This document shows, piece by piece, positions 5,723 through 12,188 of a stretch of 12,188 nucleotides of DNA. A program made the translations under genes and the position numbers. Under the pieces are notes generated by a model. That model saw nothing but the letters and a program-made list of their open reading frames with translations, made no database searches and was not told where the DNA came from. Every line of letters starts with the position of its first letter. Positions within the stretch are counted from its first letter, which is position 1. Origin of the DNA: Elusimicrobiota bacterium (GTDB taxonomy: Bacteria > Elusimicrobiota > Elusimicrobia > UBA1565 > UBA9628); assembly GCA_016194625.1 (NCBI GenBank), contig JACQBB010000178.1, forward strand, positions 1-12,188, in the 5' to 3' direction.

Positions 5723-7482
5723 GGCTCGCCCTCCCGCTCCACCGGGATGAAGACCTCGACCTCGGCCCCGCCGCCCTTCGCTTCTCCCGTGCGCGCCTCG
5801 CCGCCGAGGAGCTTGGCGCGGTTGCGGATGCTGAGCAGGCCGACGCCGCCCGAGGCCGGGCCCGCGCGGAAGCCCCGGCCGTCGTCGCGCACCCGCAGGC
5901 GCACGCCGTCCCGCGCGACCGTCAAACGGACCCGGACGTTCTTGGCGCGCGAGTGCCGGCGGACGTTCTCCAGCGACTCCTGCAGGATCCGGTACAGCGC
6001 GTGGCGCGCCTCGTTGGTCATCCGGGGGACCTCCCCCGACGCCGCGAAGCGGCCGCGGATCCCGGTCTTGCGCGAGAACGCGTCGACGCAGTCCTTGAGC
6101 ACCCGCCAGAAATCCCCGTCCTCGAGGGCCAGCGGGTGGAGCTCGTGCGTGATCCGCCGGATCTCGGCGATCGACTCGGAGAGCAGCGACGAGGCGTCGA
6201 GCGCCCCCTCGCGGCCCGGCGCCGGAGGCGCCGGACGGGGCAGGGCCATCTTCGCGGCCGCCAGCAGCTGGCAGACGCCGTCGTGCAGCTCCGCGGCGAT
6301 GCGCGAGCGCTCCGTCTCCTGCGCCGCGATCAGCGAGCGCGAGAACCCCGGCGCGCCCTCGCCGGCGCGCTCGAGCGCGGTCAGGTCGGTCAGGACCGCG
6401 ACCATCGCCACGTGCCGCCCGCGCGCGTCGAGGACGTAGTTCCAGTCGGAACGGACCTGGAACGGCCCGCGCCCCTTGCGCACCTCGCGGTTGTAGTAAG
6501 GCTCGGGACGCGGCCTGTGGCGGATGATGTACTGGAGGTCGCTGCGGAACCGCTCCCGCTCCTGGCGGCTCGGCTGCAGGTCCCAGACGCGGCGGCCGAC
6601 GCGCTCGCGGCGGGACACGCCGAGCAGCGCGCAGAGCTTGTCGTTGCAGTACACCACGCGCCCGCCCAGGTCGACGATCTCGACGGGCACCGGGCACTGG
6701 TCGAGCAGGTGCGTCACCCGGCGCCCCAGTCCGGTCGCCTCCTCCAGCGCGTCGCGCTCGGCGGTGACGTCGCGCCAGGAGCCGGTGCGCACGCGCGCCC
6801 CGCCGGGCAGGACGCGCTCCTTGAGGCGGTCGCGCAGGACGATGACGCGGCCGTCGCGGCGGCGGAAGCGGTAGTCCAGCGCCGTCGGGGCGCCGCCGCT
6901 CTCGCGGATCGCGCGCAGGACGTGCAGGAGGTCGTCGGGATGGACGCTCCACGACCAGAAGAACGGGCGGCCCCGCGCGGAGTAGCTCCAGCCCAGGACG
7001 CGCCGCGAGTTCGGCGTCGCGTAGGCGTCGACCCGGTCGGAGCCGCGGTCGACGCTCCGGTACAGGACCGTCGCGGCGTCGGCGAGGAGGCCGCGCACGA
7101 ACGGGTCGCGGATCGCGGGCTTGCGCCGCGCGCTCATGCAGCAGCAGGAGGTCTCGAACAGGACCAGGTGCGCGTCGTCCCCGTCGGTGACCCATTCGAG
7201 CAGGAAGCGCGCGGGCCGGCCGGCGTCCGGACCGGCCGCGGGGCGCGAGGTCCATTCGACGCGCCCGCCCACCGCGGTCCGCGTCACCAGCCGCTCCCAG
7301 CGCGCGCGCGCGGCGATCCCGAGGCCGAACAGGTCGGCGGCCGGCGCGTCGGGCGCGAACCCGTAGCGCTTCGCGGCGTAGACGGACGCCCGCAGGATCC
7401 GCCCGTCCCCCGCCACGACGAACACGGCCCCGGGCAGGCTGCAGAGGAGGCGGACGGCGTCGGCGGCGCGGGACCCGTGCAC
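5719..7482 (-). CDS. NarL-type (HisKA_3) sensor histidine kinase with three PAS domains
   Basis: A 587-residue protein without transmembrane helices. PAS-like domains lie at about 12-112, 130-245 (with a PAC-like end at SWRDVTAERDALEE) and 252-372 (IVDLGGRVVYCNDKLCALLG). The dimerisation/phospho-acceptor helix is of HisKA_3 type, ERSRIAAELHDGVCQLL, with H400. The ATPase domain shows the N-box LENVRRH (N506), G1 box DDGRG (533-537) and G2 box GGVGL (545-549), all intact. Three adjacent cysteines (C113-C115) lie between the first and second PAS domains. The GTG start at 7482 is chosen because a -10-like TAGAAT lies six bases before it and the gap to the chemoreceptor stop is only 17 bases. The stop overlaps the receiver gene start. 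It should phosphorylate that receiver in response to an unknown cytoplasmic signal. Confidence 0.92.
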   Translation of the reverse strand: MHGSRAADAVRLLCSLPGAVFVVAGDGRILRASVYAAKRYGFAPDAPAADLFGLGIAARARWERLVTRTAVGGRVEWTSRPAAGPDAGRPARFLLEWVTDGDDAHLVLFETSCCCMSARRKPAIRDPFVRGLLADAATVLYRSVDRGSDRVDAYATPNSRRVLGWSYSARGRPFFWSWSVHPDDLLHVLRAIRESGGAPTALDYRFRRRDGRVIVLRDRLKERVLPGGARVRTGSWRDVTAERDALEEATGLGRRVTHLLDQCPVPVEIVDLGGRVVYCNDKLCALLGVSRRERVGRRVWDLQPSRQERERFRSDLQYIIRHRPRPEPYYNREVRKGRGPFQVRSDWNYVLDARGRHVAMVAVLTDLTALERAGEGAPGFSRSLIAAQETERSRIAAELHDGVCQLLAAAKMALPRPAPPAPGREGALDASSLLSESIAEIRRITHELHPLALEDGDFWRVLKDCVDAFSRKTGIRGRFAASGEVPRMTNEARHALYRILQESLENVRRHSRAKNVRVRLTVARDGVRLRVRDDGRGFRAGPASGGVGLLSIRNRAKLLGGEARTGEAKGGGAEVEVFIPVEREGEP

Positions 7483-7488
7483 GGCGCT

Positions 7489-7494
7489 ATTCTA
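7489..7494 (-). promoter_or_regulatory. -10-like element of the three-PAS kinase gene, leaderless arrangement
   Basis: On the minus strand TAGAAT is followed by AGCGCC and then the GTG start codon, with no Shine-Dalgarno between. It lies in the 17-base gap after the chemoreceptor gene, so the kinase/regulator pair may be transcribed separately from the chemotaxis operon, with any -35 inside the receptor's 3' end. Confidence 0.5.
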
Positions 7495-7499
7495 CCACC

Positions 7500-9785
7500 T
7501 CAGCGCACCCCGCGCTGGTTGAGGTACGCCGAATACGAGCGGTCGATCGTCTTGATGTGGCTGAGCAGCCAGTCCTTGAGGAAGTCGAGTATCTCCCCCG
7601 TGAGCAGCGCCGTCCCCGCGTCGTATTTCGCCTTGAACTCCGCGACCTCGTGGACGAACTTGTCGTGCGCCGCCTTGTGGCGGACGAAGTCGGGGTACGC
7701 CGTCTTGCGCATCGCCGCCTCCTCCTCGCCGAAATGCTCCTTCGCGTAGTCGGCCAGCGCCGCGATCGTCCGGCCGGCCTGGGCGCTCCCGCCGGACCCG
7801 GCCGCCATCGCGGCGTAGAGCTCGTTGATCATCCGGAAGAGCTCCTGGTGCTGCGCGTCGAAGGCCTGCACGCCCACGCCGTACTCGTCGGCCGACCACG
7901 ACACGAACGCCTCCGCCGCCGCATCCTTCTCCTTCGCGGCGGAGACGCGGAAGCGTCCGACCAGGAACTTCAGCTGCAACGCCTGAGCCGAGAGCTCCTC
8001 GGCCGCCCCGGCCATCTCCTCGGAGTTCGCCGCGCCCTGCTGGGTGACCTGGTTGATCTGCTGGATCGCCGCGTCGATCTGGGAGATGCCCTCCGTCTGC
8101 TCGCCGGCCGCCGCCGCGATCTCGGCCATGACGACGCCGACCTTCTTGGCCTGCTGGTGGATCGCGTCCAGGCTCTGCAGGACATCCGCGTTCAGGGCCG
8201 CTCCGTCCTCGGCGTCCCGCACCGAGTTCTCGATCAGCCGCGTCGTGCTCTTCGCCGCCTCCGCGCTGCGGGTGGCCAGCGTGCGGACCTCCTCGGCGAC
8301 GACCGCGAAGCCCCGCCCCGCGTCGCCGGCGCGCGCCGCCTCGACGGCGGCGTTCAGCGCGAGCAGGTTCGTCTGGAAGGCGATCTCGTCGATCGTCTTC
8401 ACGATCTTCGCCGTCTCGGCCGACGACTTCCTGATCTTCGACATCGCCGCGGAGAGGTTGCGCATGCCGTCGAGGCCCTTGTCGGCGAACGCGCGCGCCG
8501 CCTCCGCCAGGCCCTTGGCCTCGTGCGCGTTGGCCGCGGTCTGCTTGCTCATCGACGAGGCCTCCTGGACCGAGCTGGAGATCTCCTCCAGCGAGCTGGC
8601 CGCCTCCGACGAGCCGCTGGCGAGCGACTGCGCGCTGCGTCCGACCTCGCCGGACGCCGTCGAGAGATGCTCGGACGCCTCGGCGATCTGCTGGAGGCTC
8701 GCGTCCAGGTTCTCGGCGGCCCTGTTGACGTCGGCCTTGATGACCGCGAAGGCGCCGCGGTGCTCCCCCGTCATCCGCGCGGTCACGTCCTTGGCCGCGA
8801 CCCGTTCGAGCACCTTGGCGGTCTCTCCGATCGGGGCCAGCAGGGCGTCGAGGAGCGCGTTGATGCCCGCGACGATCTCGGCGTAGGCGCCCGGGAACTT
8901 CGCGGCGTCGGCGCGGCTGTCCAGCTCCCCCATCCGGGCGAGCGCCGTGAGCCCCGCCGTCTCCGCGAGCAGCCCCTGCAGGGCCGCGGTCTGGCGCAGG
9001 ACGGCGTGCCCCAGGACGTCGCGGGGGCCGGAGGCGCCGAGCGTCACGGTCAATCGCCCCTGGCTGAGGGACTCCACCGCCTCGCCGCGCTCCTTCAGCA
9101 TCGCGACCGCGCCGCGCAGGGCGTCGGCCAGCTCGCCCAGCTCGTCGCCGGAGCGGTAGGAGACCGTCCGCGAGGCGTCGCCCTCGGCCAGGCGGGCCGC
9201 CGCGTCCGTCATCTCCCGCAGCCCGGCGGAGGCGCGCCCGAGCAGGTAGGCGAGCAGGGCCCCGGGCACGAGGACCGCCGCCGCCCCCGACCAGAGGGCG
9301 CCGAGACGCAGCGCCGCGCCGGCGGCGAGGGTCGCCGCCGTGGCCGCGGCGACGGGCAGGGCGATCCGGACGAGGAGCCCGCGCGACGGCGCCGGCGGCC
9401 GGCGCTCCGCCGACTCCCCGGCGGCGGCCTCGTCGGCCCACGCGGTCATCTCCGCCGTCAACGCGGCGGTCAGGCGGGCGTACTCGCCGTCCGCGCCGAC
9501 GGCGCGCAGGGCCTCCACGTCCTTGCCCTCCAGCGCCAGCGCCAGGACGCGCCCCGCCTCGGCGTGGAACAGGCGATGCAGGCGCAGGCACTCGGCGTGG
9601 CGCGGGGAGCCCTTGACCTTCGGGTCGGCCTGGGCGCGGAGGAACCGGCCGAACTCGCAGCGGTCGTCGACGCGCGCCGCCTCGACCGGGATCTCGGACG
9701 TCTTGGTGACGATGGCCCGGGCCAGCCGGGTCTTCCAGCCCCCGTGCGCGCTCACGGCCTTGGTGATCTCGCGATGAAGGTTCAT
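7500..9785 (-). CDS. Chemoreceptor with CZB zinc-binding and hemerythrin domains
   Basis: A 761-residue methyl-accepting chemotaxis protein. The N-terminal CZB domain (about 1-95) has H14, W17, C43, H70 and H74. The C43-H70-H74 spacing (27 and 4) equals that of the zinc ligands of E. coli DgcZ. Two hydrophobic helices (about 138-158 and 162-183) follow with only a few residues between, so there is no periplasmic sensor. HAMP-like units occur near 184-235, 236-275, 280-318 and 320-362. The MCP signalling hairpin is at about 365-605, with its tip at [20 protein letters not shown] (468-487). A hemerythrin domain (about 627-755) has all seven iron ligands: H646, H684, E688, H703, H707, H743, D748. 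The cheB stop overlaps the ATG, and AAGGAG lies five bases before it. There is no CheR-binding pentapeptide tail. The probable role is cytoplasmic zinc/redox and oxygen sensing. Confidence 0.96.
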   Translation of the reverse strand: MNLHREITKAVSAHGGWKTRLARAIVTKTSEIPVEAARVDDRCEFGRFLRAQADPKVKGSPRHAECLRLHRLFHAEAGRVLALALEGKDVEALRAVGADGEYARLTAALTAEMTAWADEAAAGESAERRPPAPSRGLLVRIALPVAAATAATLAAGAALRLGALWSGAAAVLVPGALLAYLLGRASAGLREMTDAAARLAEGDASRTVSYRSGDELGELADALRGAVAMLKERGEAVESLSQGRLTVTLGASGPRDVLGHAVLRQTAALQGLLAETAGLTALARMGELDSRADAAKFPGAYAEIVAGINALLDALLAPIGETAKVLERVAAKDVTARMTGEHRGAFAVIKADVNRAAENLDASLQQIAEASEHLSTASGEVGRSAQSLASGSSEAASSLEEISSSVQEASSMSKQTAANAHEAKGLAEAARAFADKGLDGMRNLSAAMSKIRKSSAETAKIVKTIDEIAFQTNLLALNAAVEAARAGDAGRGFAVVAEEVRTLATRSAEAAKSTTRLIENSVRDAEDGAALNADVLQSLDAIHQQAKKVGVVMAEIAAAAGEQTEGISQIDAAIQQINQVTQQGAANSEEMAGAAEELSAQALQLKFLVGRFRVSAAKEKDAAAEAFVSWSADEYGVGVQAFDAQHQELFRMINELYAAMAAGSGGSAQAGRTIAALADYAKEHFGEEEAAMRKTAYPDFVRHKAAHDKFVHEVAEFKAKYDAGTALLTGEILDFLKDWLLSHIKTIDRSYSAYLNQRGVR

Positions 9786-10840
9786 GACAGCTCCTTGACG
9801 GCTTTCGGTTCACGGTTCAAGTCCGAGAGGATCGCCTCGTGCAGTCCGCCCAGGCCGACGACCCGGTCCGCGGCGCCCAAGCGGATGGCCTCCTTGGGCA
9901 TGCCGAAGACCACGCAGCTCTCCTCGTCCTGGGCGAGCGTCCGTCCGCCGGCGCGCTGGATGTCCAGCAGGCCCGCGGCGCCGTCGGCGCCCATCCCCGT
10001 CATCAGCGCCGCGACCGCGTTGCGGCCGGCGGCGCGCGCGACGGACTGGAACAGCACGTCGACGCTGGGCCGCTGATGGTGGACCGGCGGCCCGTCCTTG
10101 ACCCGCACGTGGTACTGCGCGCCGCTGCGCCCCAGCAGCATGTGCATCCCTCCGGGCGCGATCAGCACCAGCCCCGGGACGAGGCGGTCGCCGTCCTTGG
10201 CCTCGCGCACGTCCATCGCGCACAGCGAGTCCAGACGCTGGGCGAAGGACGCCGTGAAGCCCGGCGGCATGTGCTGGGTGACGACGGTCCCCGCGAGGTC
10301 GGCGGGCAGGCGCCGCAGCAGGGCCTCGAGCGCGATCGTCCCGCCGGTGGACGCCCCCAGCGCCAGGACGCGGTGGGTGGTGAGCATGCCGCCGGGAGCC
10401 GCGGCCCTCGGCTCCGACGGCGCCGCCGGCTCCGCGGCGAGGGCGCGGGGGCGCGACGAGGCCGCCGCGCGCACGGCCAGGACGAGCGCGCGGTTGACCT
10501 CCTCCGAGCTCGCGTAGCGCGACGGCTTGGCCAGCACCTCGACGGCGCCGAGCTCGAGCGCGCGGATCGCCGTCTCGCTCTGCGCGGGCGCCAGGGAGCT
10601 GAGCACGACCACGGGCATCGGGTGGTGGCGCATCAGCCGGGCCAGGAAGGACAACCCGTCCATCCGGGGCATCTCGAGGTCGAGGGTGACGACGTCGGGC
10701 TTCAGGCGCACGATCTTGTCGCGCGCCGCGAACGGGTCGGCGGCCGTGCCGACCACCTCGATGTCCTCGTGGCGCGACAGCTCCGCCGCCAGCACCTGCC
10801 GGACCAGGGCCGAGTCGTCGACGACGAGCACGCGGATCAC
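9782..10840 (-). CDS. cheB: Chemoreceptor methylesterase/deamidase CheB
   Basis: A 352-residue two-domain protein. The receiver (1-120) has D8/D9, phospho-acceptor D54 in [11 protein letters not shown]81 and K105. An Ala/Pro/Arg-rich linker (about 125-155) leads to the CheB catalytic domain. The serine-hydrolase triad is visible: S164 in LGASTGG, H190 in TQHMPPGF and D286 in GMGADG. It removes methyl groups from receptor glutamates when phosphorylated by CheA, resetting the chemoreceptor encoded directly downstream. The GTG start at 10840 is supported by its overlap with the cheX stop (GTGA), by a Shine-Dalgarno GGGAGG seven bases upstream, and by the receiver's first strand beginning at once (IRVLVVDD). 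An open frame continues upstream but lies inside cheX. The TGA stop overlaps the receptor ATG. Confidence 0.97.
   Translation of the reverse strand: MIRVLVVDDSALVRQVLAAELSRHEDIEVVGTAADPFAARDKIVRLKPDVVTLDLEMPRMDGLSFLARLMRHHPMPVVVLSSLAPAQSETAIRALELGAVEVLAKPSRYASSEEVNRALVLAVRAAASSRPRALAAEPAAPSEPRAAAPGGMLTTHRVLALGASTGGTIALEALLRRLPADLAGTVVTQHMPPGFTASFAQRLDSLCAMDVREAKDGDRLVPGLVLIAPGGMHMLLGRSGAQYHVRVKDGPPVHHQRPSVDVLFQSVARAAGRNAVAALMTGMGADGAAGLLDIQRAGGRTLAQDEESCVVFGMPKEAIRLGAADRVVGLGGLHEAILSDLNREPKAVKELS
9791..9796 (-). promoter_or_regulatory. Shine-Dalgarno of the chemoreceptor gene
   Basis: On the minus strand AAGGAG lies five bases before the ATG at 9785, inside the last codons of cheB. It fixes the receptor start and shows that this genome does use Shine-Dalgarno initiation inside operons. 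Confidence 0.8.
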
Positions 10841-11310
10841 GCGCGGACCTCCCGCGGCGGCCCCGGGAGCACGAACACGCGGGCGCGGCACAGGCCGGAC
10901 TCCAGCCCGACGACCGCCTCCGCGGCGAGCTCGCCCGGCTCCGCCGCGGCGGGCTCCGGAGCGGACAGCGCCGGCGCGTCCAGGCGGTAGACGGCGGCGG
11001 GCCCCGCGAGCGACGGGAGGAAATTGCCGCAGATCACGTTCCCGAGCTCCTTGAGCGCGTCCTCCGCCGTCGCGCGGTCGGGCGCGGCGCCCTGGCCCAG
11101 CATGTTCGCCGCGGCCGCGGGCGCGGGATCGCCGCGGAAGCTCAGCAGCAGGCACCCGTCCCGCGCGCCGCGGAAGCGCACGCGCACGACGGGACCCGGC
11201 TCGGCCGCCTCCTGCTCGGGCGAGACCTCCTCCGTCGGCAGGAGGAACGACAGCTCCTCAAAAGTCCGGACCGCCGCTCGAAACAGCGCCTTGTCCCGTT
11301 CGTTCATCAT
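10837..11310 (-). CDS. cheX: CheX/CheC-type chemotaxis phosphatase
   Basis: A 157-residue protein. The segment EDALKELGNVICGNF (83-97) matches the CheC/CheX/FliY phosphatase signature D-x3-E-x2-N, with D84, E88 and N91. In this family the Glu and Asn dephosphorylate CheY-P. Only one such motif is present and the length is CheX-like, whereas CheC has two. An Ala/Pro/Glu-rich stretch (about 112-130) sits in the second half. Two adjacent ATG codons open the frame at 11310 and 11307. The 5' end overlaps cheY by 53 bases, and the 3' end overlaps cheB as GTGA. In the overlap the cheX frame keeps more G/C-ending codons than the cheY frame. The adjacent CheY is the expected substrate. The remaining sequence is divergent, so confidence rests on the motif and context. 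Confidence 0.85.
   Translation of the reverse strand: MMNERDKALFRAAVRTFEELSFLLPTEEVSPEQEAAEPGPVVRVRFRGARDGCLLLSFRGDPAPAAAANMLGQGAAPDRATAEDALKELGNVICGNFLPSLAGPAAVYRLDAPALSAPEPAAAEPGELAAEAVVGLESGLCRARVFVLPGPPREVRA
10848..10853 (-). promoter_or_regulatory. Shine-Dalgarno of cheB
   Basis: On the minus strand GGGAGG lies seven bases before the GTG at 10840, inside the last codons of cheX. It decides this start over other GTG codons in the open frame. Confidence 0.75.
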
Positions 11311-11686
11311 CGCTGACCCCCACGATCGTCGAAATGAGCCCCCGGATGCGCTCCGGCGTGAACGGCTTGCGCACGAAGCCCGCGGTCTTCCCCTCCAGGA
11401 TCGAGATGCGCGCCTGGCTGCTCTCGGTCGACACCACCAGCACGGGGACGCCCGCCAGCGCCGGGTCGCCGCGCATCGCGTCGACCAGCGCCTCCCCGTC
11501 CATCACCGGCATGTTGATGTCGGTGATCACCACGTCCGCCCGCCGCCGGCGCAGCGCGGCCAGCCCCTCGCGTCCGTCGCCGGCCTCGCGCACGTCGCCC
11601 AACGCCAGCCCCGAGAGCCGCAGGGCCCGGATGATGATCGCGCGCATCACCTTGCTGTCGTCGACGACCAGGATGTCCAGGGGCAT
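11258..11686 (-). CDS. cheY: CheY-type single-domain response regulator
   Basis: A 142-residue receiver. D9/D10 form the acidic pocket, D56 in ITDINMPVMDG is the phospho-acceptor, T87 is the switch residue, and K107 in VRKPF is the conserved lysine. The pattern DDSKVMR...KPFTPERI is typical of CheY. It should carry the CheA signal to the flagellar motor or another chemotaxis output. The receiver core ends near residue 124. About 18 extra residues (SDDERTGQGAVSSGGPDF) are Gly/Ser-rich, overlap the 5' end of cheX, and use many A/T-ending codons unlike the rest of the gene. They look like a recent read-through extension. The ATG at 11686 has a strong Shine-Dalgarno (GGAGGA), and the cheD stop lies 11 bases upstream. 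Confidence 0.94.
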   Translation of the reverse strand: MPLDILVVDDSKVMRAIIIRALRLSGLALGDVREAGDGREGLAALRRRRADVVITDINMPVMDGEALVDAMRGDPALAGVPVLVVSTESSQARISILEGKTAGFVRKPFTPERIRGLISTIVGVSDDERTGQGAVSSGGPDF

Positions 11687-11689
11687 GTC

Positions 11690-11695
11690 TCCTCC
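11690..11695 (-). promoter_or_regulatory. Shine-Dalgarno of cheY
   Basis: On the minus strand GGAGGA lies three bases before the ATG at 11686, in the short gap after cheD (GGAGG to ATG is four bases). It fixes the cheY start. Confidence 0.75.
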
Positions 11696-11697
11696 GC

Positions 11698-12188
11698 TCA
11701 ACTCCACGGCAGTCCCGCCGGCCGGGGCGCGGGCGGGACCAGCACCCGCAGGACGCCCTCGGACTTCACGGCGACCTCGCCGTCGGCCAGGCTCAGGCTC
11801 ATCGTGCGCGACGCGAACCCGCCCAGGTCCTCGGCCCGGAGCAGGACGGCGTTGCGCCACAGCAGGCGGCGCAGGACGACCACGTTGCGCGCGCCGATCT
11901 GGAAGAAATCGCGCCCGTCGCGCGCCGTGGGACAGCCGCCGCCGGCCGCGGCGACGACGATCCGCCCCTTCTGGGCGCCGAGCGCGTACGCGCCCCGGAA
12001 CAGGAGCGGCAGTCCCGCGTCCATGAACAGCCCCGGCGCGAGCGCCGCCTTCTCGGGGCACAGTCCCGCCTCCGGCAGCTGCGCGTGCAGCAGGCCGCCG
12101 ACCCGGGCGACGGGGTCGTAGATCGCGACGCCGACGCAGCTTCCCAGCGCGTAGGTGATCAGCACGTCCGCCGGGTCCGCGCTCAGGA
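11698..12188 (-). CDS. cheD: Chemoreceptor glutamine deamidase CheD (5' end outside window)
   Basis: The last 163 codons of a CheD. CheD deamidates specific receptor glutamines to glutamates and in some bacteria also stimulates CheC. The active-site segment TYALGSCVGVAIYD is present. Relative to the cysteine, the threonine is at -6 and the histidine in LLHAQLP at +17, the same spacing as T21, C27 and H44 of Thermotoga CheD. The later IGARNV and AEDLGG segments also fit the family. The frame stays open to the right edge with the family-typical lead-in DPADVLITYALGSC, so the ATG at 12165 is internal and the true start lies beyond 12188. The stop is 11 bases before cheY. It is the first visible gene of the chemotaxis operon. 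Its promoter is off-window. Confidence 0.93.
   Translation of the reverse strand, partial: LSADPADVLITYALGSCVGVAIYDPVARVGGLLHAQLPEAGLCPEKAALAPGLFMDAGLPLLFRGAYALGAQKGRIVVAAAGGGCPTARDGRDFFQIGARNVVVLRRLLWRNAVLLRAEDLGGFASRTMSLSLADGEVAVKSEGVLRVLVPPAPRPAGLPWS

Noticed and set aside
5312..7255. A single 647-codon minus-strand frame that would fuse a long N-terminal part to the receiver domain
   Set aside because: Upstream of 5722 the frame encodes low-complexity Arg/Ala/Pro sequence out of frame with the clear kinase gene. The ATG at 5722 has its own Shine-Dalgarno and overlaps the kinase stop.
10841..11155. N-terminal extension of cheB to 11155
   Set aside because: It lies within cheX, encodes Arg/Gly/Ala-rich sequence, and the CheB receiver begins right at the GTG at 10840 with its own Shine-Dalgarno.
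1..12188. Mobile elements, CRISPR repeats, toxin-antitoxin or defence genes, genomic-island boundaries at the two tRNAs
   Set aside because: I saw no transposase or integrase motifs, no spaced repeats, no duplicated tRNA ends and no compositional break. The window reads as core metabolic and signalling DNA.

Overview
The window is GC-rich bacterial DNA (roughly 70% G+C by eye) and almost entirely coding, with nearly every gene on the minus strand. Gene content (leucine catabolism, a CheD/CheX/CheB chemotaxis module, cytoplasmic PAS kinases) suggests a free-living, motile, chemoheterotrophic, high-GC bacterium. The sequence alone does not fix the phylum. Myxococcota-like or high-GC Elusimicrobiota-like lineages are guesses only. 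No mobile element, CRISPR array or defence gene was seen.

Left part (1-3920). The 5' end of a minus-strand gene with a signal peptide (1-65) is followed by tRNA-Arg(CCG) at 115-189. Next comes a tightly packed minus-strand leucine-degradation operon reading liuB (3-methylcrotonyl-CoA carboxylase carboxyltransferase subunit), liuC (methylglutaconyl-CoA hydratase) and liuE (HMG-CoA lyase). These are the last three steps from 3-methylcrotonyl-CoA to acetyl-CoA plus acetoacetate. The biotin-carrying subunit (liuD) and isovaleryl-CoA dehydrogenase (liuA) are not in the window. A divergent small gene of unknown function lies at 3629-3919.

Middle (3920-7500). tRNA-Tyr(GTA) lies on the plus strand with a clear promoter and an intrinsic terminator. 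Three minus-strand signalling genes follow: a cytoplasmic PAS histidine kinase with a cysteine cluster (4113-5264), a receiver-only NarL-type response regulator (5312-5722), and its translationally coupled partner, a three-PAS NarL-type (HisKA_3) kinase (5719-7482).

Right part (7500-12188). The tail of a minus-strand chemotaxis operon reads cheD (5' end outside the window), cheY, cheX, cheB and a chemoreceptor. The genes are joined by short gaps or overlaps. CheD and CheB modify receptors, CheX is a CheY-P phosphatase-type protein, and the receptor is the likely client. The receptor is the most striking gene: an N-terminal zinc-binding CZB domain, a two-helix membrane anchor with almost no periplasmic part, a chain of HAMP-like units, the MCP signalling hairpin, and a C-terminal hemerythrin domain with all seven iron ligands. 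Both sensors should face the cytoplasm, suggesting combined intracellular zinc/redox and oxygen sensing.

A second recurring signal is regulatory. Genes heading their own transcription units carry a -10-like hexamer 6-7 nt before the start codon and lack a Shine-Dalgarno sequence, as expected for leaderless mRNAs. Several internal operon genes (cheY, cheB, mcp, the response regulator) have good Shine-Dalgarno sites. No gene-free stretch exceeds about 115 bases.
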